Of a stretch of DNA of 64,000 nucleotides, positions 24,942 to 34,056 are shown piece by piece (the first letter of the stretch is position 1; every line of letters starts with the position of its first letter). The notes below the pieces were generated by a model that saw only the letters and a program-made list of their open reading frames with translations, was not told where the DNA came from and did not search any database. A program made the position numbers and the translations under genes. The stretch is from assembly GCA_902363135.1 (NCBI GenBank), contig CABIZF010000005.1, forward strand, positions 163,762 to 227,761, read 5' to 3'. The DNA comes from Lachnospiraceae bacterium. Its GTDB lineage: Bacteria; Bacillota; Clostridia; Lachnospirales; Lachnospiraceae.

Positions 24942-25364
24942 TTAAGCCAAATTACCTGGCCCAAACCCCATAGGAAATAAATCCTTTAATTTAAATATTT
25001 CATACTGTTCGGTACTAGTGGCAAGGATAATTTCAAATGATTCTGGATTACAAAATTCCATCATTACCTGTCGGCATACACCACAAGGTGCCGCATAATC
25101 ATTAAGAATACCTCCTTTGCCACCCACAACACAAATCGCTTCGAATTCTTTTACCTCTTCACTGATTGCTTTAAAAAATGCTGTACGCTCTGCACAATTA
25201 CACGGGGTATACGCAGCATTTTCAATATTACAGCCAGTATATATGGTTCCATTCTTTGCAAGAAGTGCTGCTCCCACCCTATAATTTGAATATGGAACAT
25301 ATGCCTTTGGGAGCTGCTGAATTGCAAATTCAATCAACTTTTTTACATCATTTTCTTTCAACAT
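24942..25364 (-). CDS. cdd: Cytidine deaminase
   Basis: A 140-residue zinc enzyme that converts cytidine and deoxycytidine to uridine and deoxyuridine in nucleoside salvage. Zinc and catalytic residues are visible: Cys57-Ala-Glu59 in PCNCAERTAFFKA and Cys94/Cys97 in APCGVCRQVMMEF. The N-terminal substrate loop is YVPYSNYRVGAALL. Length is normal for the homotetrameric type. It sits 53 bp downstream of uridine phosphorylase on the same strand, so the pair probably forms a pyrimidine nucleoside salvage unit. Confidence 0.95.
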   Translation of the reverse strand: MLKENDVKKLIEFAIQQLPKAYVPYSNYRVGAALLAKNGTIYTGCNIENAAYTPCNCAERTAFFKAISEEVKEFEAICVVGGKGGILNDYAAPCGVCRQVMMEFCNPESFEIILATSTEQYEIFKLKDLFPMGFGPGNLA

Positions 25365-25417
25365 AATCTCTTAATCTCCCTTTGCTTACAATATAAAAGC
25401 AATCCCTTGTATTTTAA

Positions 25418-26188
25418 CTACACATTTTCATGAATTATTCTTCGAAGTGCCTCTACTGCAACGCGAACTGCCTTATCCGTATTATGAACTACTGGATTAC
25501 TAAGCCCTTCTTTTTCTCTCTCCTGGTTTGCTACAACCAAAAAGACCGAACCGACTTTTACATGAAGCGCACTGCCTACTACAAATAAAGCTGCAGACTC
25601 CATTTCGGAAGCAAGACAGCCAAGCCTTTTCCATGCTTCCCATTTATTTAACAATTCATAGCCCACCGGCATGCGTTCCGGTGAATGCTGTCCATAAAAT
25701 GAATCCTTACACTGTACAACACCCACATGACTATCCACATTCAACTCATCTGCAGCTTTCATCAAAGCATTTACAACTTCAATATCTGCAACCGCCGGAA
25801 ATTCAATCGGTGCATATTCTTTACTGGTTCCTTCCATGCGAACTGCACCACTTGCAATTACTACATCACCACTTCTTACATTTAACTGCATACCTCCACA
25901 GGTTCCAATACGTATAAAAGTATCTGCGCCAGCCTGCACTAATTCTTCCAGAGCAATTGATGCAGAAGGGCCACCGATTCCAGTAGACGTAACACTAACC
26001 TTAACGCCATCCAAATACCCTGTATACGTTACATACTCTCTATTGTCTGCAACTAACTTTGCATCATCAATATACTTTGCAATTTTAGCACAGCGCTTCG
26101 GATCTCCCGGAAGAATTACATAACGGCCAATATCCTCCTTTCCTACCTGAATATGGTACTGTTTATTCTTGTCTTCTGAATAATTCAT
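25418..26188 (-). CDS. udp: Uridine phosphorylase
   Basis: A 256-residue nucleoside phosphorylase of the NP-I family. Phosphate-site motifs are [20 protein letters not shown] and [30 protein letters not shown]. The ribose/base site is [20 protein letters not shown]. It cleaves uridine with phosphate to uracil and ribose-1-phosphate. ATG 26188 was preferred over an in-frame GTG 9 nt upstream because the GGCAGGGG element is better spaced. Upstream of cdd, downstream of mgtC, same strand. Confidence 0.92.
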   Translation of the reverse strand: MNYSEDKNKQYHIQVGKEDIGRYVILPGDPKRCAKIAKYIDDAKLVADNREYVTYTGYLDGVKVSVTSTGIGGPSASIALEELVQAGADTFIRIGTCGGMQLNVRSGDVVIASGAVRMEGTSKEYAPIEFPAVADIEVVNALMKAADELNVDSHVGVVQCKDSFYGQHSPERMPVGYELLNKWEAWKRLGCLASEMESAALFVVGSALHVKVGSVFLVVANQEREKEGLSNPVVHNTDKAVRVAVEALRRIIHENV

Positions 26189-26209
26189 TCTGCACACCCC
26201 TGCCTTTCT

Positions 26210-26917
26210 TTATATTTCTTCTATAAGCCGAACTCCTTCTACTAACCGAAGTTCATTTAATATATCTCTATGCTTTTGATGTTTGTTTAACTGAATTTCA
26301 ATCATTAAACAAATGTCCTCACTATACCACTTATTCTCCACAGACCGTGAAAAATTTTTTATATGTATACCTTTACTTTTAAAATACTCTAAAAGTTGAA
26401 TAGTAAATTCTTCATTTTCTCCTTCAGCATGTACTTTCATATATTTAGAGTATTCTAAAATAAAACCCTCTATTATACGAAAAAGTAAAGAAGAACCAAA
26501 CACAATAATAATTCCAGTTATGCCTCCAAAGAAAAATCCAGCTCCTATCGTAATTCCCAAAGCTGCTGTCACCCACAAAGATGCGGCTGTAGTTAACCCT
26601 CTAATCTGACTATTTCCTGTCACAATAATTGTTCCAGCGCCCAGGAATCCAATCCCACTAATTACCTGTGCTGCAAGTCTGGCAATATCCCCAGATACAT
26701 TTGAAAGATATTTTATGATATATTCATTTGTGATCATAACTATAGTTGCCCCAACACAAACCAAAGAAAAAGTTTTCATACCTGCCGGGCGGCCTTTCAG
26801 TTCTCTCTCCATACCAACAAGACCACCAGCAATTGCAGCAAATATCAACCTTAATATAACTGTCTGTTCAAAATCCGACAGTTTCAATATCCATACGAGT
26901 TCTTCTATAAATTTCAT
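26210..26917 (-). CDS. MgtC/SapB-family membrane protein
   Basis: A 235-residue protein. Residues 1-140 hold four or five helices with the MgtC core: VILRLIFAAIAGGLVGMERELKGRPAGMKT, GDIARLAAQVISGIGFLGAG and GLTTAASLWVTAALGITIGAG. The C-terminal 70 residues form a soluble ACT-like tail. MgtC proteins help cells cope with low Mg2+ or acid and can act on ATP synthase or transporters; the exact role here is open. It lies between the lacI-type gene and udp on the same strand, 23 bp after the regulator. Confidence 0.88.
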   Translation of the reverse strand: MKFIEELVWILKLSDFEQTVILRLIFAAIAGGLVGMERELKGRPAGMKTFSLVCVGATIVMITNEYIIKYLSNVSGDIARLAAQVISGIGFLGAGTIIVTGNSQIRGLTTAASLWVTAALGITIGAGFFFGGITGIIIVFGSSLLFRIIEGFILEYSKYMKVHAEGENEEFTIQLLEYFKSKGIHIKNFSRSVENKWYSEDICLMIEIQLNKHQKHRDILNELRLVEGVRLIEEI

Positions 26918-26940
26918 TTTTTCTCCGTATAAGATGCTTG

Positions 26941-27915
26941 TTATGCGCTTTCTCCTAATTTGATTTTTCCCGGGAGAAAAATCTTCATACTATCTGTTCT
27001 TTGGTTATGAATCTGTTCCAAAAGCAGTTTTATTGCTGTTTCCCATACAATATCTGGGTACATCTGTACTCTTGTAAAATCCTCCCATTTAGATTCCAGC
27101 GTCTTAATATCTTCATAGATAACAATTGCCAAATCTTTAGGAATTCTCAATTTTGCTTCCGCAAATGCCTCAATAGCGCCCTCTGCAATCTCATCACTTC
27201 CCAAAATCACTGCTTCTGGTAAATGACCTGATTCTATCGCTTCTTTTGCAAGAGCATAACCACTTTCTTTACTTAATTCTCCCACATAAATGTTTTTTTC
27301 ATCCAGACATCCATATTGCGCAAAAGTATCCCTTACACACGCTAAACGTCTGTATCCAATACGCACTTTTCCTTTTTCGTACAAGCCGCCAATATATCCC
27401 ACGCTGCGATATTGGCGCTTATTTACCAGATATTCCAAAGACTCCCTGATGCCTCTGTCAAAATCCATTATAATTGAATCATACTCATAATCTTTGTCAT
27501 TCGAATTTATAAAAATTACAGCTACGCTTTGAATTCGTAAACGTTCCATTTCCTCTTCTGAAAACATTCCAAAGGCAATAATACCATCATAGCGCCTGGA
27601 AACTTCTTTCTCCATCCGAACAAATTCGATTTTCACCTTTGGAGACAAAGAATCCGCAATACAATTCAAAGAAGTAAGATGTACATTTAACCGATCCGGT
27701 CTAACGATATTCCAGTCAGCAACTCCAATTACCATTTTGTCTTTTTCCTGAAGATGCCTCATTCTTGGGGAAACATACTTTAATTCGTGCGCAATTCTGA
27801 ATATCTTCATTTTAATATCCTGGCTCACAACCATAGTTTCATCCTGACTCAGTACTCTGGAAACAGTTGTTGGGGATACTTCTGCCAATTTAGCAATATC
27901 TTTTATTGTCGCCAT
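26941..27915 (-). CDS. LacI-family transcriptional regulator
   Basis: A 324-residue repressor. The N-terminal HTH and hinge read ATIKDIAKLAEVSPTTVSRV and the hinge helix lies near residue 50. A periplasmic-binding-like effector domain follows (IIAFGMFSEEEMERL, SVGYIGGLYEKGK, LPEAVILGSDEIAEGAIEAF). ATG 27915 was chosen over an in-frame GTG 9 nt upstream. A palindrome TAGTAAATATTTACCA lies at 27957-27972, upstream of its start. Two copies of the same motif flank the promoter of the ugp-like operon, so this protein very likely represses both itself and that operon. Confidence 0.93.
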   Translation of the reverse strand: MATIKDIAKLAEVSPTTVSRVLSQDETMVVSQDIKMKIFRIAHELKYVSPRMRHLQEKDKMVIGVADWNIVRPDRLNVHLTSLNCIADSLSPKVKIEFVRMEKEVSRRYDGIIAFGMFSEEEMERLRIQSVAVIFINSNDKDYEYDSIIMDFDRGIRESLEYLVNKRQYRSVGYIGGLYEKGKVRIGYRRLACVRDTFAQYGCLDEKNIYVGELSKESGYALAKEAIESGHLPEAVILGSDEIAEGAIEAFAEAKLRIPKDLAIVIYEDIKTLESKWEDFTRVQMYPDIVWETAIKLLLEQIHNQRTDSMKIFLPGKIKLGESA

Positions 27916-27956
27916 ATTATACACTCTCTTTTCTAAAATTTCATTTTATATTATTT

Positions 27957-27972
27957 TAGTAAATATTTACCA
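27957..27972 (-). promoter_or_regulatory. LacI-family operator upstream of the regulator gene
   Basis: TAGTAAATATTTACCA, a near-palindrome 42 bp upstream of the regulator start. It matches the operators at 33855-33870 and 33928-33943 in 13-14 of 16 positions, which supports autoregulation. Confidence 0.7.
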
Positions 27973-28029
27973 GCTATTTTTTTATTTTAACACATGAAAC
28001 CAAAAAGAGAAATAGCAGCGCTTACTTAT

Positions 28030-28782
28030 TTACGAAATTGTCAAATAATCCATAACAGAAATATTCAATTTTCGTGCAAAAGCTTCTGCTTCCTTAACAG
28101 ACTCTCCGCACAAATCTTCGGGTCTATGCGCATCAGAATTTATTAAATATTCAAGATTATACTCTTTTGAAATTCGAAATGCATTTTCACTGGGATATGC
28201 TCTTCTATCCCCAAGTGCATTTGCATTAATTTCAACAGGAAGTGCATATTCCTCACATTTACTGAAAATCTTTCGCATAATCCGCTCACATTCAGCGTCC
28301 CATCCTTTCGGATATCCCTGTAATGCCAAATCCGGATGCGCAACAAAGTGAAACAATCCAGTTTCTATTCCTCTGCAGATTTCATCGGCATAAACTTCCA
28401 TTTCATAAACGCTTTTATCTGCAAAATTATCTATTTCCCTCTTTTTTCCACTTCTATGCTGTCCCAGAATCAACAGGTTATAACCGTATTTTTCCATAAA
28501 CATCTGATATGCATTCAACACTTCCGGATAATACTCACATTCAAAGCCTTTGATTACCCGAATTTTTCCTTCATACCTTTTTACTGCTTCGTTCAGCGCC
28601 TGATCATAGGCAGGGAATTCCTCCCACTGTATTCGCCTTGGATCAAGGTTATCTTTGTGTGGAACATGTTCTGTAATTGCGATTTCGGTTAATCCTTTTC
28701 GGATAGCTTCTTCTATGTAATCTTCAATTTCCCCGGTTCCGTGCTTACACCATCTGGTATGTGTATGATAATTAGCCTGCAT
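28030..28782 (-). CDS. PHP-domain phosphoesterase (histidinol-phosphatase-like)
   Basis: A 250-residue PHP protein with the metal-binding set: NYHTHTRWCKHG (HxH), ITEHVPHKDN (EH), GFECEY, LLILGQHR, FVAHPD and INSDAHRPED. The fold hydrolyses phosphomonoesters, as in histidinol phosphatase HisK/HisJ. The nearest genes are a glycerophosphodiesterase and an ugp-like transporter, not histidine biosynthesis. A role on glycerol phosphate or a sugar phosphate released from the imported substrate is therefore more likely; this is inference. It overlaps the upstream gene by 11 bp and is the last gene of the operon. Confidence 0.85.
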   Translation of the reverse strand: MQANYHTHTRWCKHGTGEIEDYIEEAIRKGLTEIAITEHVPHKDNLDPRRIQWEEFPAYDQALNEAVKRYEGKIRVIKGFECEYYPEVLNAYQMFMEKYGYNLLILGQHRSGKKREIDNFADKSVYEMEVYADEICRGIETGLFHFVAHPDLALQGYPKGWDAECERIMRKIFSKCEEYALPVEINANALGDRRAYPSENAFRISKEYNLEYLINSDAHRPEDLCGESVKEAEAFARKLNISVMDYLTIS

Positions 28783-29512
28783 TCTCTGCCTCCAGTAATT
28801 TTAGTATCAGTTCCGGATGATCACTTTCAATCAAATCTACGCCCAGTTTCTGTGCAATGGCAAGTCTCTCCTTTGTATTGATTACAGAGCCATCTACCAG
28901 ATACCCTGCTTCATGCAGTTCATTTACGAGATTTGGTGACAATTGTTCTACATAATTTAAATAAACAACTGCTTCCATTTCTTTCATAAGTTTTACAGGA
29001 TCAGCCGGTATAAACGGAACAATTAAGCCTATATTAACAGCTGAATCCATTTTTTTAATCATGGATAACAGGCCATAATCCGCTCCAAAAACAAAACAGT
29101 TTGAATAAAATTCATAGTGATAAATTGTTTTTGCAATTATTCCTGCCAGAATCTCTCTGTCTTCCCACATGGTATATGGCTGCATTTTTATTTCCAGAGC
29201 AAGTCCCATTTTATTTTCTTTGCACCAGACAACAGCTTCTTCCAATGTGCAGATTTCAAATGACTGCCTGAGCTGCTGTAACGTATAATCCCGTACCATG
29301 CCCTCAAGGGACGTTTTCAGGGATAAATCAAAATCGTGATAAATTACAGCCTGTTCATCTTTTGTCAATTGAACATCAATCTCGATATAGGAAATACCCA
29401 GACCTTTAATCTGTTCAAAATTTGCAATCGTATTTTCACGCACATCTGATTTGTGTCCTCTATGACCTCCAATTACCAACTTTGTTCTGTTCAGTCCTTT
29501 GTTCTGTTCCAT
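28772..29512 (-). CDS. Glycerophosphodiester phosphodiesterase, cytoplasmic UgpQ-like
   Basis: A 246-residue TIM-barrel enzyme with VIGGHRGHKSDVRENTIANF (catalytic His and the ENT motif), ISYIEIDVQLTKDEQAVIYHDFD (ExD metal pair and second catalytic His) and LALEIKMQ. No signal peptide, so it acts inside the cell on glycerophosphodiesters delivered by the transporter, giving glycerol-3-phosphate and an alcohol. It follows the ATPase gene after 17 bp and overlaps the PHP gene. GAGAGG precedes the start. Confidence 0.92.
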   Translation of the reverse strand: MEQNKGLNRTKLVIGGHRGHKSDVRENTIANFEQIKGLGISYIEIDVQLTKDEQAVIYHDFDLSLKTSLEGMVRDYTLQQLRQSFEICTLEEAVVWCKENKMGLALEIKMQPYTMWEDREILAGIIAKTIYHYEFYSNCFVFGADYGLLSMIKKMDSAVNIGLIVPFIPADPVKLMKEMEAVVYLNYVEQLSPNLVNELHEAGYLVDGSVINTKERLAIAQKLGVDLIESDHPELILKLLEAENAG

Positions 29513-29529
29513 TTTTTTAATGTCCTCTC

Positions 29530-30651
29530 TTATACGGCATAGGTGAGATTCAAACCACTTTCTTTATCAAAAACATTGTACGCAGAATTCAGGCCAATAT
29601 AAATTGTACCTTCCTGTTGCTTAAACAGCTGCTGCATTGCTACAGATTCTGTATCAATTTTCTCCGGTAAAGTAATTCTTACAAAAGATTCTCCTACATA
29701 TCCGGAGATCATAATTTCTTTTCCAAGGTTTTCTACCATACATACTTCTACTGGAATATAAGATTCTTTTGCACCAAAAGAAACATCCACCTGATGGGAA
29801 CGTACACCCAATACTACTTTTCTATTCACAGAATCTTTCAAAAACTTCCTCATATTCTCCCTTATGAGTACATGGAAATGGGGGCTGCTTAAATATAATT
29901 TTCCATTCTTTTCCTCCACTGTAGCATCAATAAAGTTCATAGGTGGATTTCCCATAAAATGTGCTACAAAAAGATTTCTGGGATGATTGTATAAAACCTG
30001 TGGTTCATCGAACTGCTGGATTTTACCTTTATCCAGAATAGCAATCTTATCTGCCATTGACATTGCTTCTTCCTGATCATGGGTAACCAGAATGGCTGTA
30101 ACTTTTGTTTTTCTCTGAATCCGGCGGATTTCATCTCTGATCTCAATTTTCAATCTGGCATCCAGATTGGACATAGGCTCGTCCAGTAATAAAATCTTGG
30201 GATTTTTTACTAACGCTCTGGCCATGGATACTCTCTGCTGCTGTCCACCGGATAATTCAGAGGGTTTTCTATCCAGGTACTGCTCAATCCGAAGCATTTT
30301 TGCAATTTCTCTGGCCTTCTGATGTCTTTCTTCCTTCTTCATTCCTCTCTGTTTCAATGAGAAAGCAATATTATCAATTACTTTCATATGAGGATACAAA
30401 GCATAAGACTGAAACACCATACCGATATTTCTATCTTTCGGAGGTAAGTCTGTTACATCCTTATCATCAAAATAAATACGTCCGGAAGTCGGTTCCAACA
30501 ATCCTGCAATACAGTTTAATGTCGTTGATTTACCGCATCCTGAAGGACCTAACAGTGCAATAAATGTAGAGTCTTCAATCTGCAGATTAATATCATCCAA
30601 TGCCACTGCATTCTTTCCAAATTCTTTTCTAATTTTTTCAACTCGAATCAT
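29530..30651 (-). CDS. ABC transporter ATPase, UgpC/MalK type
   Basis: A 373-residue nucleotide-binding subunit with Walker A GPSGCGKSTTLNCIAG, Q-loop, signature [19 protein letters not shown], Walker B KILLLDEPMSNLD and the H-loop VTHDQEEAM. A C-terminal MalK/TOBE regulatory domain of about 135 residues follows (LGVRSHQVDV). It energises the two permeases encoded upstream; its start overlaps the second permease by 4 bp. It is a CUT1 sugar/G3P-type ATPase; UgpC is the most likely match because of the GDPD gene next to it. Confidence 0.93.
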   Translation of the reverse strand: MIRVEKIRKEFGKNAVALDDINLQIEDSTFIALLGPSGCGKSTTLNCIAGLLEPTSGRIYFDDKDVTDLPPKDRNIGMVFQSYALYPHMKVIDNIAFSLKQRGMKKEERHQKAREIAKMLRIEQYLDRKPSELSGGQQQRVSMARALVKNPKILLLDEPMSNLDARLKIEIRDEIRRIQRKTKVTAILVTHDQEEAMSMADKIAILDKGKIQQFDEPQVLYNHPRNLFVAHFMGNPPMNFIDATVEEKNGKLYLSSPHFHVLIRENMRKFLKDSVNRKVVLGVRSHQVDVSFGAKESYIPVEVCMVENLGKEIMISGYVGESFVRITLPEKIDTESVAMQQLFKQQEGTIYIGLNSAYNVFDKESGLNLTYAV

Positions 30652-31508
30652 ATTCCTTTTCCTCCTGAAATATTACCTTTCATCAGCTGTTTCTGCGAAA
30701 CAAAGAAGAATACAAGTACCGGAAGCATATAGATTAATGCCATAGCACAGAAAATACCATAATCACCAATCATTTCATCATTTGATGCAACTTTACGCAG
30801 ATAAGTTGCCAGCACTGGTGTCTTGGAATTAAAAATCAATACATTAAATAACAAATAATTTGACCATGCTGCCATAAAAGCAAACATCGCGGTGGAAGCA
30901 ATACCTGGCTTTACGAGATGGATAATTATCTGGAAAAATGATGTAAAACGATTACAGCCATCCACCAGTGCCGAATTCTCTATATCTCTTGGAACCTGTG
31001 CAAAAAAGTTCCTGATAATGAAGGAAGAACCTGGCAAACGGAATGCAATAGCTACCATAATTACACCAAACAAGGTATTAACAACCTTTAAGTACATCAA
31101 TACATACACTACTCCAATCAAAAGCAATACTCCCGGAAACATCCTAAGAATGAGAAGAGAGAATGTAAGTGTTTTCTTTCCCAGAAACTCCAATCTTGAT
31201 AAAGCATAACCAGCCATACAGCTAAATACTACTTCACAGAAGGTTACTACAACAGTAAATAGAATGGTATTTTTCATAGAAGGTCCAATCGGCTCAATAA
31301 TACTATTTCCTATGGTAACCGCCTCTCTAAAAAAGTTGAAATTCGCTAATGTCCACTCCCCAGTCTGCTGATCAATAAAAGCATTCATAAAAAACTTTCC
31401 ATATATGTACAGAATTGGAAGTACACAGATGATCATTATAATAACTGCTATTCTTTCCTGGCGAATTTCGAATTTTGCCCGAGTATCAAATTTCTTTTTA
31501 CTACGCAT
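30648..31508 (-). CDS. Carbohydrate/G3P ABC transporter permease, UgpE type
   Basis: A 286-residue permease with six membrane helices. The EAA loop is FFAQVPRDIENSALVDGCNRFTSFFQIIIHLVKPG (about residues 165-200), which contacts the ATPase. CUT1 family second permease (MalG/UgpE). Its start overlaps the first permease by 8 bp, and its end overlaps the ATPase gene by 4 bp, so translation is coupled through the operon. Confidence 0.92.
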   Translation of the reverse strand: MRSKKKFDTRAKFEIRQERIAVIIMIICVLPILYIYGKFFMNAFIDQQTGEWTLANFNFFREAVTIGNSIIEPIGPSMKNTILFTVVVTFCEVVFSCMAGYALSRLEFLGKKTLTFSLLILRMFPGVLLLIGVVYVLMYLKVVNTLFGVIMVAIAFRLPGSSFIIRNFFAQVPRDIENSALVDGCNRFTSFFQIIIHLVKPGIASTAMFAFMAAWSNYLLFNVLIFNSKTPVLATYLRKVASNDEMIGDYGIFCAMALIYMLPVLVFFFVSQKQLMKGNISGGKGI

Positions 31509-32409
31509 TTGGAGTTACCTCCTTTTTTGTTCTTCTCGGCATAATCGTAATGACAAACATCAACAATGCAACTACTACAATGAGTAGTAATGATATTGCA
31601 GCACCATAACCATATTCCTGATTTCCGAAAGCCTTATGATAAGCAGACAATGCCCACACTTCTGTCTGGATTCCAGGTCCGCCATCTGTAATAAGGAGGA
31701 TAGATGTATAGTTTGTAAGTAATCCCAAGGATTCCCATAAAATAATAAAAGAAATGTGCGGCTTCAAATTCGGTATAATAATCTGCTTAAAAATTTCCCA
31801 TTCTCCTGCCCCATCTACTCTTGCAGCACGGAATTGGTTTTCCGGTATGCTTTTAATGGCACTGGAATAAATTGTCATTCCATAAGCTACACTCGTAAGT
31901 ACCTGCGCAAAAATTACTACCTGAAACGGATATTCTGCAATCCAGTTCACCGGTCCCAAGCCTGTAAACCTGTTAAGCAATTGATTGACCACTCCATTTT
32001 CGGATGCATCCAAAAGCCAAATCCATAAAACAGAATATACGACTGTCGGGGTAATCATTGGAATCATCATAATTGCTTTAAAGAAATTGCCTTTTTTCTC
32101 ATCACGAATAAAATAAGTTGTCATTGTTGCCAAAAACAGTTGCAGACATATCGTAATTCCTATGGTGATTGCAACATATAAAATTGTGTTTCTGATAATT
32201 ATGATTGTATTAGGATCACGGAAAATTTTTCTAAAATTCTTCAGCCCTGCAAACTCCCAGATAAATGCACCGTCTAAATCTGTAAAAGCCATTGCAACAG
32301 TTAAAATTGCCGGTAAAATATATAAAAGTGAAACCAGCACCAAAAAGGGAGTCAGAAAGCCATATGCCTGAAGATTTCTTTTTATACAGTTTTTCTTTTT
32401 TTCAGTCAT
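31501..32409 (-). CDS. Carbohydrate/G3P ABC transporter permease, UgpA type
   Basis: A 302-residue permease with six membrane helices. An N-terminal LQAYGFLTPFLVLVSLLYIL helix is typical of MalF/UgpA-type CUT1 permeases. The EAA loop is IPENQFRAARVDGAGEWEIFKQIIIPNLKP (about 205-235). The start at 32409 follows GGAGG at 7 nt; a longer frame upstream lacks a ribosome site. It lies 66 bp after the binding-protein gene. Confidence 0.92.
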   Translation of the reverse strand: MTEKKKNCIKRNLQAYGFLTPFLVLVSLLYILPAILTVAMAFTDLDGAFIWEFAGLKNFRKIFRDPNTIIIIRNTILYVAITIGITICLQLFLATMTTYFIRDEKKGNFFKAIMMIPMITPTVVYSVLWIWLLDASENGVVNQLLNRFTGLGPVNWIAEYPFQVVIFAQVLTSVAYGMTIYSSAIKSIPENQFRAARVDGAGEWEIFKQIIIPNLKPHISFIILWESLGLLTNYTSILLITDGGPGIQTEVWALSAYHKAFGNQEYGYGAAISLLLIVVVALLMFVITIMPRRTKKEVTPNA

Positions 32410-32475
32410 TTTTTGCCTCCTAAATGACAACGGCATGGAATTTATCTCATTCTTCCATGCCGTAAAATATGAGAA

Positions 32476-33819
32476 TTAATTTAATTCAAAAACAACTTCA
32501 TCCTCATCTACATTTAATTCCACCTGAATCTTAAAATCTTCAAATGCCTTTTCTGGAGTCACCTGACCCAGTTCCAGCAGGACAATCTGCTTAAACAACT
32601 CATCCCTGAATACAGATTCGCCTTCAACAGGTGGAGTAGTTACAACATAATCTGCCATATATCCGATGCTTTCAAGAATAGGATTGGTGGTAATTTCTTC
32701 CATCTCGTTTGCTGCGGTTACGGAAGTCAATGAGAAGATGGTATCACCATGTACAGCCAAATCCTTTACAGCATCGCCTGCATATACTTCTTCTAACAGC
32801 GCTTTGCAGATTTCCGGATATTCCGTATTTGCATTCACACTTACAGCCTGTGGTGCTGCAACACAGAAAGGTGTTTCGTTCTTTTCAGATTTCGGGAAAA
32901 GTGCAAATCCAATGCTTTGAGCCAATTCTTCCGGAGTCAGATTTGCTTCCGCTGCCACGTACGTAGAAGAGAACACCGGGCCATAATATGAAAAAACATC
33001 TCCCTCGCCAACCATTTTCTGAAGATCCGTCCATACACGCTGGGTGGTATCCTGGGGAGTAATCTTCAGGGTATTTGCTGCATCATAGATAAACTGGAAA
33101 AATCCTGTTACAGTATCCTGATTTACCACCAGTTTTTCTTCTTCATTGTAATGAGCCGGTCCATACATTCTTAAAATATCAAGGAAATCATTTCCCTTTC
33201 CTGGACGATGCACCATTCCCCACTCTACCAAACCTTTTTCCTGTACTTCCTGACAAAGAGCAATAAAATCTTCCCATGTGAAAGAACCATCTGCAATCTT
33301 ACCCGGGAAAGCGGCTACTTCCTCTTCATTCCATCCAAGTTCTTTCAGCACATCTTTATTGTAATAAAGTGCTCTTGTAGGAATATCAAAGGGCATGGAA
33401 TAGATCTTTCCGTCTACAGTGAAGGCGTCAAAAGAACCTTCTACAAACTTGCTGGTATCAATATCAGAAAGATCCAGCAACAGTCCGCTTCTCACCTGAT
33501 CCTTCACGTTACCGGAAAATGTAAAAATATCAGGACCATCTCCGTTCTTCGTTGCAAACAGGATATTCTGCATATATTCATCCCAGCCAATTCTCTGATA
33601 ATCTGTTTCAATCTCAATATGAAGATCCTTACCTTCGGCTTCATATTTTTCATTCAGATAATCTGCTGCTGCCACAATTGCATCCGGAATTGTAATGAAA
33701 TCCATGTTATGGGCCAATTTGATGGTTACTGTTCCTGTAGCTTCCTCTGCCTGCGTTGGTACTGCCATAAGTGAAGCTGCCATAACCCCACTCAAAAGCA
33801 TAGCAGTTAATCTCTTCAT
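32476..33819 (-). CDS. ABC transporter substrate-binding protein, UgpB/MalE-like, without lipobox
   Basis: A 447-residue extracellular solute-binding protein of family 1. The signal peptide MKRLTAMLLSGVMAASLMAV ends in PTQAEE; the cleavage region has no cysteine, so it is not the usual lipoprotein of Gram-positive binding proteins. Domain I starts VTIKLAHNMDFITIPDAIVA; typical surface segments such as DIFTFSGNVKDQVRSG and YSMPFDIPTRALYYNKDVLK are present. Its operon with GDPD and PHP genes points to glycerophosphodiesters, G3P or a phosphorylated sugar as ligand. A GGAGGAG site precedes ATG 33819. Confidence 0.9.
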   Translation of the reverse strand: MKRLTAMLLSGVMAASLMAVPTQAEEATGTVTIKLAHNMDFITIPDAIVAAADYLNEKYEAEGKDLHIEIETDYQRIGWDEYMQNILFATKNGDGPDIFTFSGNVKDQVRSGLLLDLSDIDTSKFVEGSFDAFTVDGKIYSMPFDIPTRALYYNKDVLKELGWNEEEVAAFPGKIADGSFTWEDFIALCQEVQEKGLVEWGMVHRPGKGNDFLDILRMYGPAHYNEEEKLVVNQDTVTGFFQFIYDAANTLKITPQDTTQRVWTDLQKMVGEGDVFSYYGPVFSSTYVAAEANLTPEELAQSIGFALFPKSEKNETPFCVAAPQAVSVNANTEYPEICKALLEEVYAGDAVKDLAVHGDTIFSLTSVTAANEMEEITTNPILESIGYMADYVVTTPPVEGESVFRDELFKQIVLLELGQVTPEKAFEDFKIQVELNVDEDEVVFELN

Positions 33820-33854
33820 TTGTTTCTCCTCCGTTCATTGTTTTTGACGTTTTT

Positions 33855-33943
33855 TACTAAATATTTAGTATTTGTAATTGCATTATAATCATAATGCTCA
33901 TTGTTGTCAATAGTTTCGGTGTTTTTTTACTAAATATTTACCA
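33855..33943 (-). promoter_or_regulatory. Consensus promoter of the ugp-like operon flanked by two LacI operators
   Basis: Minus strand: TTGACA (33905-33910), 17-bp spacer, TATAAT (33882-33887), a perfect SigA consensus. Operator O1 TACTAAATATTTAGTA (33855-33870) is a perfect 16-bp palindrome over the transcription start. O2 TACTAAATATTTACCA (33928-33943) lies upstream of the -35. Their centres are 73 bp apart, close to seven helical turns, compatible with DNA looping. Confidence 0.85.
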
Positions 33944-34056
33944 TGTTTTATCCAAACATCACTGCAAACCAAAAACATCTTACCAAAAATTTAACATACT
34001 ACAATGCCATATCCATCCCATAATTGTGAACTTACATTATAAGAAACGGTGTCTAT

